64,000 nucleotides of DNA from Cupriavidus necator (GCA_022041995.1 CP074381.1:248001-312000); one strand, 5' to 3'; shown: positions 24,417-33,387, numbered from the stretch's first letter. A program made the numbers and translations. Notes: generated from the sequence alone by a model not told the origin.

Positions 24417-25145
24417 TTACTCCACTTCGCGGAACAGGCGGCCCCAGCCGCGCAGTTCGCGCGTATCGACGCCGCACAGGCGCAGCGACTTCCACACCAC
24501 GGTGGAGATGGTGTCGTACAGCGGAATGCCGGTTTCGGCTTCAAGTTCTTCGGCCAGGTGCGCGGCGCGCAGGTTGGTGCAGAAGGTGGTGATGGCCTGC
24601 GGCTGGTGCTGGGCCAGGCCGCGCACCATCTCGCGGATGGTGTCTTCCTCGACCTCGGCGAAGCTGTAGTTCACATGCAGGTCCAGGTGGCTTTCGGCCA
24701 CGCAGTGAAAGCCGCTGCGCTCATAGTTGGCGATGATGCGCTGCTGCACATCGTCCAGGTACGGCGTGGCCAGGCCGAAGTTGCGCGCGCCGGTCTTTTC
24801 CAGGATCTCGTTGAGCGCCAGCACCGAGGTGGTGGCCGGGATGCCGGTGGCTTCGGTGATCTGCTTGCACAGCGCTTCATCCTTGTCGAAGCCGAGCCAG
24901 CCGGAAGAGGTGCCGTTCCAGGCGATGACATCGACGCGCGCATCGGCCAGCAGGCTGGCGGCGGCCAGGATCTTGTCCAGGTTGAACTGGCCCAGGGCCT
25001 GGTCGCGCAGCGAGATCTCGGTCACGGTGAAGCGCGAGAAATGCGCGCTGACGTTGGGCAGGCCGGCAACCATCGCGCTGGTGATGGGTTCGAGCGCCGT
25101 GTTGGAAGACGGCGTCAGCATGCCGAGGCGGATTTGCTTGGTCAT
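24417..25145 (-). CDS. Arylmalonate decarboxylase-like protein (Asp/Glu racemase superfamily)
   Basis: A 242-residue protein. It is likely to be auto-annotated as maleate cis-trans isomerase or Asp/Glu racemase, but its active site resembles Bordetella arylmalonate decarboxylase. Residues 78-80 are Gly-Thr-Ser, the dioxyanion hole, where racemases and maleate isomerase carry the first cysteine. A single catalytic-type cysteine (Cys189, in TTFCTN) matches AMDase Cys188. LATPYLDDVQQR and the C-terminal GWGRLF also fit AMDase. A cofactor-free decarboxylation of a disubstituted malonate is the inference. It sits directly before the amidohydrolase gene. The start is the ATG at 25145. Confidence 0.8.
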   Translation of the reverse strand: MTKQIRLGMLTPSSNTALEPITSAMVAGLPNVSAHFSRFTVTEISLRDQALGQFNLDKILAAASLLADARVDVIAWNGTSSGWLGFDKDEALCKQITEATGIPATTSVLALNEILEKTGARNFGLATPYLDDVQQRIIANYERSGFHCVAESHLDLHVNYSFAEVEEDTIREMVRGLAQHQPQAITTFCTNLRAAHLAEELEAETGIPLYDTISTVVWKSLRLCGVDTRELRGWGRLFREVE

Positions 25146-25200
25146 TTCAGTCGTTCTCAGGAGTTGGGCGGGCGCCGTCTCATGGGCGGCGCCTCTGCGG

Positions 25201-26397
25201 TTATTGTTCGGGTTTGTCGTTGAAGGCGAGGGCGGTGCCGGGTACGCGCTGGCTGGCGCGCGCCAGTTCAAGTTCCTTCTGCAGTGCGGCCTGGCGCGCG
25301 GCATCCGGCCTGACGGACTTGCCGGCCTGGAGCGCGGGCAGTACGTATTCATTCACCATGCGGCGGTACAGGTCAAGGTACGCCGCGTCACGCAGGCCGC
25401 CTTGCGTGGACATGATGCTGTTCATCACGATCACCGCGTTCTGCTTCGGCAGCACGGTGATGAACTGGCCCTTGTAGCCCATCGCACTGAACTCGCGCTC
25501 GCTCTGCACGATGTTGTTGACCCAGCAGTAGAAACCATAGTCCTTCGCCGGACCCGCAGGCGTGATCATGCGTGCGACCCAAGAGGCCGGCACGATCTGC
25601 TGCCCGTTCCAGCGACCTTCGTTCAGCATCAGCATGCCGAGCTTGGCCATGTCGATGGACCGCAGCCGCAGGCCCCAGCCGCCCGATACCGCGCCCTTGC
25701 CGTCGGCGCCGTCCCAGCGGTAGTGGCTCATGCCGAGCGGGCCGAACAGGCGCGCCTTGGCGTACTGGTCTTCGGGCTGCCCGGCGGCCTGCGTGATGGT
25801 GGCGCCGACAAGCACGGGATTGACGTCGATATAGTCGAACTCGGCGCCGGCCTTGGTGCGCACGGCGGCGGTCGCCGCCACGCGCAGGCGGTCCGGCACG
25901 CCGTAGTAGAGCGTGTCGGTGCCTTCCACCAGCTTGTACGACAGGCCGCTGGACATCGACATCAGGTGGCGCAACTGGATCGCCTGCTTGTCTGCCAGCG
26001 CCGGGGCGAGGTCGGGGCGCGCTGCCGCCAGGCGCTGCGCGGGCGCGTCTTCGGCGCTCAGCTTGCCGTCGCCGACCAGCGTGCCGACCAGCAGGGCGCT
26101 GATGAACTTGGTGACGGAATACAGCTCGTGGTTGTAGTCGCGCGCCAGGCCGTCGCCGTAGCGCTCGAACACCAGCTTGCCGTCCTTGATGATGAGCAGG
26201 CTGCGTACGTCGAGCTTGTCGCGGCGGATCCATTCGGACAGTGCGACGAGTTTTGCCGAATCGACGCCGACGGCTTCGGGTTGGGCGGTCGGCAGTCCAT
26301 CACCGGCAGGTGCCGAGGGCGCTGCCGGCGCGGCGTGCGCCTGCGCTGCGCCCAGCACGAGCAAGGCTGCAGCCAGCATACGTGGGAAGCGGGTCAT
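25201..26397 (-). CDS. Secreted serine hydrolase, beta-lactamase class C-like
   Basis: A 398-residue protein with a signal peptide ending AQAHAAP and the serine beta-lactamase/transpeptidase fold. The nucleophile motif is S-V-T-K at residues 94-97 and the Tyr box is SGLSYK; a third element may be GYKGQ near the C terminus. Members include esterases, amidases and D-aminopeptidases. The start ATG at 26397 has GGAGGAG 10 bases upstream; the long upstream frame is not coding. As second gene of the catabolic operon it may process the substrate outside the inner membrane. Confidence 0.85.
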   Translation of the reverse strand: MTRFPRMLAAALLVLGAAQAHAAPAAPSAPAGDGLPTAQPEAVGVDSAKLVALSEWIRRDKLDVRSLLIIKDGKLVFERYGDGLARDYNHELYSVTKFISALLVGTLVGDGKLSAEDAPAQRLAAARPDLAPALADKQAIQLRHLMSMSSGLSYKLVEGTDTLYYGVPDRLRVAATAAVRTKAGAEFDYIDVNPVLVGATITQAAGQPEDQYAKARLFGPLGMSHYRWDGADGKGAVSGGWGLRLRSIDMAKLGMLMLNEGRWNGQQIVPASWVARMITPAGPAKDYGFYCWVNNIVQSEREFSAMGYKGQFITVLPKQNAVIVMNSIMSTQGGLRDAAYLDLYRRMVNEYVLPALQAGKSVRPDAARQAALQKELELARASQRVPGTALAFNDKPEQ

Positions 26398-26501
26398 GAC
26401 ATGTCTCCTCCACCGCTGCGCCGGTAGCGGCCGGCGCAGCGTGTGTGGTTTGCCTTGCATGAGGCAATGTTTGAGTGTGGGTCCTTGGGTGCCGCAGTGG
26501 A

Positions 26502-27800
26502 TCAGACCGGGATCTTGGTCTCGTAGTCGATCGCGGTGGAAGCGAACAACAGGCCCACGCCGGCGGCCGCGAAGAACATCAGCGCCAGGAAGTAGGAGCC
26601 CGTGGCCTGCACGATCAGGCCAACGATGATCGGCACGCTGATGCCGGCGATATTGCCGCCCAGGTTCATCAGGCCGCCCAGGAAGCCAATCTTGTTGCGG
26701 GTGGCCAGCATCGACGGCACGGACCAGAACAGGCCGCACCAGCGCAGGAAGAAGAGGGTGGAAGAGAGCAGCGCCACCACGGCCACTGCGTCGGTGACAT
26801 AGGCCACCGAAAAGATCGACACGGTGGCGACCACGGCCGCAATGCCGAACAGCGTGCGCATCACCACGTTGGGGCGGCCGCCGGCTTCCTTCCACTTGTC
26901 GGCGATCCAGCCGCCGACGAGTTCGCCGACGAAGCCGCTCATGAAAATGATGAAGCTTGCGCCGCCCATCGTCTTGAGGTCAAAGCCGCGGGCCTTGCTC
27001 AGGTAGGTCGGCATCCAGGTGAGCAGGCCGTAGAAGACGGCGTTGAAGCACATCCAGCTGATGGCCATGCACCACACCGAGCGGTACTTGAAGAAGTCGA
27101 GCGAACGGCCGGACAGGTTGGCCGGCTCGGCGCTGTGCTCGCGTGCTTGTGCTTCTTCGATGTGGCGCGCTTCGAGTTCATTGACGCCGCTGTGTTCGCG
27201 CGGCGAATTGCGGATGTACCACCAGGCCACGAAGCCGGCGAGCACGGTGCCGACGCCGGCTACCACGAACGACATGCGCCACGAGCCGAGCTCGCTGATC
27301 AGCCCGGCAATGATGAGCGAGCCGAGCGCTGCGCCCAGCGGCGCGCCGCCGTCAAGCAGCGTGGCGCCGCGACCGCGTTCGTTCTGCGTCATCCAGATGG
27401 CGTTGAGCTTGCCGCCGGCCGGGTAGATCGGCGCTTCGGAGGCGCCCAGCCCGAGCCGGGTGATCAGCAGCGAGGTGGCGTTGGTGCAGACCGCCGCGAT
27501 CGCCTGGAAGAAGCCCCAGAACACGGTGGCGCAGGCAATCACGATGCGCGGCTTGTACTTGTCGGCCAGCATGCCGCCCGGGATCTGCATGAAGGCGTAA
27601 GTCCAGAAGAAGGAGCTGAGGATCAGCCCCTGCATGGCGGGACTGAGGTCGAACTCCTTGGCGATCAGTGGCATGGCCACCGACAGCGAGGCGCGGTCAA
27701 TGTAATTGATCGCGACGAGGAACAGCATCATCAAAAAAATCTTCCAGCGCACCGAGGTCTTGGCCTCTGTGATCACTGTCGCCCGGCTTGTCGTCTCCAT
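26502..27800 (-). CDS. MFS transporter, anion:cation symporter (ACS) type
   Basis: A 432-residue transporter with 12 predicted helices. NYIDRASLSVAMPLI in TM1 and ADKYKPRIVIACATVFWG (motif A) are typical of the ACS family, which imports organic anions such as glucarate, phthalate or hydroxycinnamates with protons. The ATG at 27800 follows AGGAG by 8 bases. It is the first gene of the leftward operon, so uptake of the pathway's acidic substrate is likely. Confidence 0.9.
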   Translation of the reverse strand: METTSRATVITEAKTSVRWKIFLMMLFLVAINYIDRASLSVAMPLIAKEFDLSPAMQGLILSSFFWTYAFMQIPGGMLADKYKPRIVIACATVFWGFFQAIAAVCTNATSLLITRLGLGASEAPIYPAGGKLNAIWMTQNERGRGATLLDGGAPLGAALGSLIIAGLISELGSWRMSFVVAGVGTVLAGFVAWWYIRNSPREHSGVNELEARHIEEAQAREHSAEPANLSGRSLDFFKYRSVWCMAISWMCFNAVFYGLLTWMPTYLSKARGFDLKTMGGASFIIFMSGFVGELVGGWIADKWKEAGGRPNVVMRTLFGIAAVVATVSIFSVAYVTDAVAVVALLSSTLFFLRWCGLFWSVPSMLATRNKIGFLGGLMNLGGNIAGISVPIIVGLIVQATGSYFLALMFFAAAGVGLLFASTAIDYETKIPV

Positions 27801-27865
27801 GACGGCGTCTCCTGTTTTAGTCCTTGGGTGAGGCAGTTCTGTTGGCGTTCTGCGCAACAGGTCGG

Positions 27866-27894
27866 AGTATAGGATACGTAATCTGTAATTACAA
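27866..27894 (-). promoter_or_regulatory. Promoter of catabolic operon with palindromic operator
   Basis: On the minus strand TTGTAA (27889-27894) and TATACT (27866-27871) are spaced by exactly 17 bp, a near-consensus sigma-70 promoter about 65 bp before the MFS start. The palindrome GTAATTAC (27885-27892) overlaps the -35 element and is a good candidate for the GntR operator, the regulator being encoded divergently. Confidence 0.7.
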
Positions 27895-27988
27895 CGCGTG
27901 TAAGTCATTGATTTTGCTATATTGCACATGCACAATTTTGGTATGTGGTAGCCTTGTCGTGGTGCATTTCCCCATTCTGGTGACGTCT

Positions 27989-28735
27989 GTGACACAAACG
28001 CTTTCCCAAACCACGCGCCTGCGCACGCTCGGCATGTCGGCCGAAATCGCCGCCCGGTTGCGCACCATGATCGAAGAGGGCGAACTGCCGCCCGGCGCGA
28101 GGATCGATGAACGGGCCTTCTGCGAGACCTTCGATGTCTCCAAGACGCCGCTGCGCGAGGCGCTGAAGGTGCTGGTGTCCGAGGGGCTGGTGCTGCACCG
28201 GCAGTACATCGGCTACCGCGTGGCGCCGCTGGACCTGGACGAGTTGCGCGCCACCTTCGAGACCCTGCACGGCCTGGAGGCGCTGGCGGGCGAACTGGCC
28301 GCGCAGCGCCTGGGCGCGGCGGCCATGGCCAAGCTGGAGCGGCGCCACCTGGCCATGATCGATGCGCATGCCGCCGGCCGGCGCACCGACTATTTCCGCA
28401 TCAACCAGGAAATCCACCAGCTGATTATCGACGGCGCCGCCAACCCGGTGCTGGCCGGCGTCTATGCCGCGCTGATGAGCAAGGTGCACCGCGCACGCGG
28501 TGCGGCCAATGCCGATACCATCCGCTGGCAGGAGTCGCATGAGGAACACGAGGCCATCATGGCCGCACTGCGCGAACCGGGCCGGCCGCGCCTGGCGCAG
28601 GTGCTGCGCGCCCACTCGGAGAACACCGCCACGGAAGTCCTGAGCGTGGTGGCGCAGACCCTGGCCGAAGCCGGCGCAACCGGCGCAACCGGCGCATCTG
28701 GCGCATCTGGCGCCGCCCTCAAGAAATCCGCCTGA
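27989..28735 (+). CDS. GntR family (FCD) transcriptional regulator
   Basis: A ~248-residue regulator with an N-terminal winged helix (IDERAFCETFDVSKTPLREALKVL) and a C-terminal FCD ligand-binding domain (about residues 90-215, helical, with metal-binding histidines in the RINQEIHQLI and ESHEEHEAIM helices). The start is uncertain: GTG at 27989 or 27980 restores the expected helix before the HTH, while ATG at 28034 trims it. It is divergent from the transport-amidohydrolase operon and probably represses it. The tail has a 9-bp tandem repeat encoding GATGATGASGASGA. Confidence 0.85.
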   Translation: MTQTLSQTTRLRTLGMSAEIAARLRTMIEEGELPPGARIDERAFCETFDVSKTPLREALKVLVSEGLVLHRQYIGYRVAPLDLDELRATFETLHGLEALAGELAAQRLGAAAMAKLERRHLAMIDAHAAGRRTDYFRINQEIHQLIIDGAANPVLAGVYAALMSKVHRARGAANADTIRWQESHEEHEAIMAALREPGRPRLAQVLRAHSENTATEVLSVVAQTLAEAGATGATGASGASGAALKKSA

Positions 28736-28760
28736 ACAACCCCTGAAGACAACGACGACG

Positions 28761-29609
28761 ATGAAACTGGTTCGAGTAGGCAATCCCGGCGCCGAGCGCC
28801 CGGGCATGATCGATGCGCAAGGCCGCGTGCGCGACCTGTCCGGCGTGGTGGCCGATATCGGCGCGGCGCAGCTGGCGCCGGCGGCGCTGGCGCAGCTGGC
28901 GCAGGTGGACCCCGCGTCGCTCCCGGTGATCGAGGGCGCACGCTTTGGCGTGCCCTGGAGCGGAGTCGGCAAGATCGTGGCGATCGGCCTGAACTATGCC
29001 GACCACGCCGCCGAGGCCGGCATGCCGCTGCCGGCCGAGCCGATCGTGTTCCTGAAGGCCAACAGCTCGCTGAATGGTCCCAACGACGCGGTGATGCTGC
29101 CGTTCGGCTCGGAGAAGACCGACTGGGAAGTTGAGCTGGGCGTGGTCATCGGCAGCACCGCGCGCAATGTCTCGCGCGAAGCGGCGCTGAACCACGTGGC
29201 CGGCTACTGCGTGGTCAACGACGTGTCCGAGCGCGAATTCCAGATCGAGCGCGGCGGCACCTGGGACAAGGGCAAGGGCTGCGACACCTTCTGCCCGGCC
29301 GGCCCCTGGCTGGTGACGCGCGACGAAGTGCAGGACCCGCAGGCGCTGGGCCTGTGGCTGGAGGTCAATGGCGAGCGCGTGCAGAAGGGCAGCACCGCCA
29401 CCATGGTCTTCGACGTGGCCACCGTGGTCAGCTATGTCAGCCGCTTCATGACGCTGCTGCCGGGCGACCTGATCGCGACAGGCACGCCGCCGGGCGTGGG
29501 CATGGGCTTCAAGCCCCCGCGCTTCCTGAAGGCCGGCGACACCATGCGCCTGGGCGTGGACGGGCTGGGCGAGCAGACGCAGCAGGTGATGCCCTACGGC
29601 GAACGCTGA
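28761..29609 (+). CDS. Fumarylacetoacetate hydrolase-family protein
   Basis: A 282-residue FAH-family enzyme, a group that hydrolyses or decarboxylates beta-diketo and related acids. Metal-binding acids appear in the EKTDWEVELGVVIG block and DVSEREFQ; the conserved loop is GTPPGVGMG near the C terminus. It starts 25 bp after the GntR gene, so the two form an operon. It may act on the acid released by the neighbouring decarboxylase and amidohydrolase; that link is inferred from position only. Confidence 0.9.
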   Translation: MKLVRVGNPGAERPGMIDAQGRVRDLSGVVADIGAAQLAPAALAQLAQVDPASLPVIEGARFGVPWSGVGKIVAIGLNYADHAAEAGMPLPAEPIVFLKANSSLNGPNDAVMLPFGSEKTDWEVELGVVIGSTARNVSREAALNHVAGYCVVNDVSEREFQIERGGTWDKGKGCDTFCPAGPWLVTRDEVQDPQALGLWLEVNGERVQKGSTATMVFDVATVVSYVSRFMTLLPGDLIATGTPPGVGMGFKPPRFLKAGDTMRLGVDGLGEQTQQVMPYGER

Positions 29610-29627
29610 GGGCAGGGCAGTGGCAAC

Positions 29628-29649
29628 GCGTCACCCTCCGGGGTGACGC
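29628..29649 (+). terminator. Hairpin after the FAH-family gene
   Basis: GCGTCACC / GGTGACGC arms, extended by a C/G pair, around TCCG, 18 bp after the stop; no clear T run. Confidence 0.5.
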
Positions 29650-29703
29650 ATGCCGGCAGCGCTGCTGCGGGCAAAGACACCATCCCCAATGGTTCCCCAT
29701 CGA

Positions 29704-29743
29704 TACGCTTTCACACAAAGCGTTGGGTTTCCATACAAAGCGT
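29704..29743 (+). promoter_or_regulatory. Repeated AAAGCGT elements upstream of M20 gene
   Basis: ACAAAGCGT occurs at 29715-29723 and 29735-29743, exactly 20 bp (two helical turns) apart. An inverted copy, ACGCTTT, lies at 29705-29711. Such spacing suits a regulator binding on one face of the DNA; the AraC-type protein at 31144-32022 is one candidate. The elements lie about 135-175 bp before the M20 start. Confidence 0.45.
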
Positions 29744-29878
29744 ACGATTAGGGCAACAGTTCCGGTGCTGAAGCAGGCCCGATTACATGGTTTTACAGGA
29801 AATCGCACACTTGGCGTTTCGCTCGCGTTTTCTGCGTGAAATACTGGTTATACAGGTTTCGCCAGAGAGCAAAACACC

Positions 29879-31126
29879 ATGTCTGAGCACGCCCCCGAAA
29901 TCGAGTCCTACCTCGGCACCACCCTCACGGCGTCCCCCACGGCGCCACTCAAGCACCGGTACTGCGCGCTGGCCGACACCCTGGACAGCCGCGCTGAACT
30001 CGAAGTCATCCGGCGCAATATCCACCAGCATCCCGAATTAGCCTTCGACGAGGTCCGCACCTCGGGCCTGGTCGCCAGCCTGCTGGAGACGTGGGGCTAC
30101 ACGGTCACGCGCGGCGTGGGCGGCACCGGAGTGGTGGGCACCCTGCGCTGCGGGGACAGCGGGCACAGCGTGGGCATCCGCGCCGACATGGACGCCCTGC
30201 CGATCCACGAACGCACCGCGCTGCCATACGCCAGCGTCAATGCCGGCCGCATGCACGCCTGTGGCCACGACGGCCATACCGCGATGCTGCTCGGTGCGGC
30301 AAAACACCTGGCGCGCACGCGCAACTTTGACGGCACCGTGCACCTGATCTTCCAGCCGGCCGAGGAAATCGGCGCGGGCGGCGGCGCCGAGCGCATGCTG
30401 GCCGACGGGCTGTTCGAGCGCTTTCCCTGCGATGCGATCTTCGGGCTGCACAACCATCCGGGGGTGGAGCAGGGCAATTTCCTGTTCCGCTCGGGTCCCT
30501 TCATGGCGGCGTGCGACACGGTCACCATCACCATCCGCGGCAAGGGCGGCCACGCCGCGCGCCCGCACCAGTCGGTCGACCCCATCCTGGTGGCAGGCAG
30601 CCTGGTGATGGCGCTGCAGTCGGTGGTGGCGCGCTATGTCGACCCGAACGAGACCGCGGTGGTGACGATCGGCACGCTGCACGCCGGCCACGCGCCCAAT
30701 GTGATCCCGGACAATGCGCGCATGGAGATCAGCGTGCGCTCATTCAACCCCGAGGTGCGCGCATCGGTGGAGAACCGCATCCGCCAGCTGGCCACGTCGC
30801 ACGCCGAGGGCTACGGCGCGGTGGCCGAGGTCGACTATGTGCGCGGCTACCCCGTGCTGGTCAACAGCGAGCGCGAGACCGAGTTCGCGCGCCAGGTGGC
30901 CGAGGAGCTGGTCGGCCCCGGCAAGGTGGTGGACCAGGCCGCGCGCATCGCCGGCAGCGAGGACTTTGCCTACTTTCTGCAGCAGCGCCCGGGCTGCTTC
31001 GTGCGGCTGGGCAACGGTGCCAACCAGCCGCTGCTGCACAACGCCGGCTACGACTTCAACGACGAGAACCTGACCGTCGGCGCGGCCTACTGGACGCGGC
31101 TGGTGGAGCGATACCTGGCGCGCTGA
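29879..31126 (+). CDS. M20 family amidohydrolase (hippurate hydrolase-like)
   Basis: A 415-residue M20D metallo-amidohydrolase. Metal ligands are visible in GIRADMDALPI, HACGHDGHTAML, FQPAEEIGAGGG, LHNHPG and, near the end, GSEDFAYFLQQRPG. The lid-domain pattern GKGGHAARPHQSVDPI is also present. Relatives cleave N-acyl amino acids, hippurate or indole-acetyl conjugates. It has its own ~270-bp upstream region with repeated elements, so it may be regulated separately from the FAH gene. Confidence 0.92.
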   Translation: MSEHAPEIESYLGTTLTASPTAPLKHRYCALADTLDSRAELEVIRRNIHQHPELAFDEVRTSGLVASLLETWGYTVTRGVGGTGVVGTLRCGDSGHSVGIRADMDALPIHERTALPYASVNAGRMHACGHDGHTAMLLGAAKHLARTRNFDGTVHLIFQPAEEIGAGGGAERMLADGLFERFPCDAIFGLHNHPGVEQGNFLFRSGPFMAACDTVTITIRGKGGHAARPHQSVDPILVAGSLVMALQSVVARYVDPNETAVVTIGTLHAGHAPNVIPDNARMEISVRSFNPEVRASVENRIRQLATSHAEGYGAVAEVDYVRGYPVLVNSERETEFARQVAEELVGPGKVVDQAARIAGSEDFAYFLQQRPGCFVRLGNGANQPLLHNAGYDFNDENLTVGAAYWTRLVERYLAR

Positions 31127-31143
31127 CCGCCCTGGCGCCCCGC

Positions 31144-32022
31144 TCAGCGAAAGAACGCACTTGGCGGCACGCCGAACTGACGCCTGAACATGGTCGCAAA
31201 CGCGCTCGGGCTGTCGTAGCCCAGGTCCAGCGCCACATCCACGACCTTGCTGCCGGCGGCCAGTTTCTCCAGCGCCGCCAGCAGGCGCGCCTGCTGGCGC
31301 CATTGGCCGAAAGTCATCCCGGTTTCACGCGCAAAGCGGCGCTGGATGGTCTTGGGGTCCACCCCCAGCCGTGAGCCCCAGTCCGCCAGCGTCAGCGCCG
31401 TATCGGGCGCGCCGGTGATGGCATCGCAGATCTGCCGCAGGCTGTCATCGGCCGGGCGCGGCAGGTGCAGCGGCAGCGACGGCACCAGCATCACTTCATC
31501 GAGCAACAGCCGCATCAGCCGCGCGTCGCGCGTGTCGGGGGCGTAGGGCAGGGGGATGTCGATCGCGGCCAGGATCAACTCGCGCAGCAGCGCGGAGATG
31601 CCCAGCACGGTGCAGCGCTGCGGCAGGTCGGGCGCGGCATCGGGGCGGATATAGGCGGTGCGCATCTGCACCCGGCCGACCATGCGGATCCAGTGCGTGG
31701 TGCCGCCCGGCATCCACATGCCGCGCGTGGGCGGCACGATCCACTGGCCGTCGGCCGTGGCCACCACCATCACGCCGTGCACCGCATGGATCAGCTGCGC
31801 GTGCGGATGCTGGTGCGGGTTGGTCACGTGGCCGGGCAGGTAGTCGGCGGCCATGGCGGTGACGGGAAGGGGGCTGCGGTCGAAGCGGACGTAGGGCGGA
31901 GGATCGGCGTAGGTGTCGCCCAGCGCCAGCGTCCCGGGCGTGGGGGCAGGGGGCGCATGCTGGCCGCGGGGGCGGCGGCGGACCGCGCCCGGAGCAGAAA
32001 GGGGGCGAGGGGCGCGCGGCAT
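31144..32022 (-). CDS. AraC family transcriptional regulator
   Basis: A 292-residue regulator with a cupin-type N-terminal sensor (PHQHPHAQLIHAVHGVMVV; MWMPGGTTHWIRM) and a C-terminal AraC double helix-turn-helix (LTLADWGSRLGVDPKTIQRRF; VDVALDLGYDSPSAFATMFRRQFG). It is convergent with the M20 gene and divergent from the Fsr-like exporter, which in related genomes often sits next to such a regulator. Its target is probably that exporter; inference. Confidence 0.9.
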   Translation of the reverse strand: MPRAPRPLSAPGAVRRRPRGQHAPPAPTPGTLALGDTYADPPPYVRFDRSPLPVTAMAADYLPGHVTNPHQHPHAQLIHAVHGVMVVATADGQWIVPPTRGMWMPGGTTHWIRMVGRVQMRTAYIRPDAAPDLPQRCTVLGISALLRELILAAIDIPLPYAPDTRDARLMRLLLDEVMLVPSLPLHLPRPADDSLRQICDAITGAPDTALTLADWGSRLGVDPKTIQRRFARETGMTFGQWRQQARLLAALEKLAAGSKVVDVALDLGYDSPSAFATMFRRQFGVPPSAFFR

Positions 32023-32149
32023 GTCCTTTTCTCCAAGGTTGCGGACCTATTCTCGCAGGACAGGCGCCGGGGCGCCAGCTAGCATCGGTGCTCAGTTCCT
32101 TCCAGGCCGGCGCCCCCGCTGGCCGCTTTCCGTCTGTCGAGAGCCGCCA

Positions 32150-33384
32150 ATGAGCACAACCATCGACTCCGCGCCTGCTGGCGCGACACCCTCCGCGACA
32201 TCCCCCAGGCCGAACGCACTGGCTTCCGCGTGTTGTCGGCGATCAGCTTCGCCCACTTCCTCAACGACATGATCCAGTCGTTGATCCTGGCCATCTATCC
32301 GATGCTCAAGGGGGGCTTCAACCTGAGCTTCACGCAGATCGGCCTGCTGACCATGACCTACCAGGTCACGGCGTCGCTGCTGCAGCCGGTGGTTGGGCTG
32401 TACACCGACAAGCATCCCAGGCCGTATTCACTGGCCATCGCCATGGCGTTCACGCTGGCGGGCTTGCTGCTGCTGTCGGTGGCGCCAACCTACGGCGTGC
32501 TGCTGGTGGCCGCTGCGCTGGTCGGCACGGGGTCGTCGATCTTCCACCCCGAGTCGTCGCGCGTGGCGCGCATGGCCTCTGGCGGCCAGCACGGGCTGGC
32601 GCAGTCGATCTTCCAGGTCGGCGGCAACGGCGGCAGCGCCATGGGGCCGCTGCTGGCCGCGCTGATCGTGCACCAGCAGGCCAGCCTGGCGTGGTTCTCG
32701 CTGGCGGCGCTGGTGGGCATCGTGGTGCTGTGGCGCATCGGCGGCTGGTATGCGCGCCAGCTGGCGCAGGGCGCGCGCAAGCGCAAGGCCGCGGGCGCGG
32801 TCGCCGGCCCGGTGCCCACGCGCGTGGTGGTGCGGGCCATGGTGGTGCTGATGGTGCTGGTGTTCTCCAAGTACTTCTACATGGCCAGCCTGACCTCTTA
32901 CTACACCTTTTACCTGATGGAGCGCTTCGGGCTGGCGCGCCAGGACGCGCAGCTGCACCTGTTCATGTTCCTGGCCGCGGTGGCGGCGGGCACCATCCTG
33001 GGCGGCCCGATCGGCGACCGCATCGGCCGCAAGCGCGTGATCTGGGCCTCGATCCTTGGCGTGGCGCCGTTCACCCTGGTGCTGCCGCACGTGGGCCTGT
33101 TCTGGACCACGGTGCTGACCTTCATCATCGGCTTTATCCTGGCCTCGGCGTTCTCGGCGATCCTGGTGTTCGCGCAGGAGCTGATTCCCGGCAAGGTGGG
33201 CATGGTGTCGGGCCTGTTCTTCGGCTTCGCCTTCGGCATGGGCGGCATCGGCGCCGCGGTGCTGGGCGGCATGGCCGATACGCACGGCATCCGCGCGGTG
33301 TACGAGTACTGCGCCTACCTGCCGCTGCTGGGCCTGCTGACGGTATTCCTGCCCGACCTGCGCGAGCGTGCGCAGCGGGCCTGA
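32150..33384 (+). CDS. MFS exporter, fosmidomycin-resistance (Fsr) type, frameshifted N terminus
   Basis: A ~411-residue transporter. The ATG at 32150 starts a plausible N terminus (MSTTIDSAPAGA), but the frame is lost near 32190, where a run of C bases appears one short. From about 32192 the other frame continues as RDIPQAERTGFR into TM1 (FAHFLNDMIQSLILAIYP), typical of Fsr. Restoring one C makes the span 412 codons. If the shift is real, translation could only start at the GTG at 32230 (384 residues) and would still keep all helices. MFS motifs: GPIGDRIGRKRV and FHPESSRVARMA. Confidence 0.82.
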
Positions 33385-33387
33385 CGC

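Noticed and set aside
24417-25145. Maleamate/nicotinate pathway gene (NicE-type maleate isomerase)
   Set aside because: The first catalytic cysteine is replaced by a Gly-Thr-Ser motif and no nic genes surround it.
27917-28972. Open frame opposite the GntR gene
   Set aside because: Covers the regulator, its promoter and the FAH gene start on the wrong strand; no recognisable domain.
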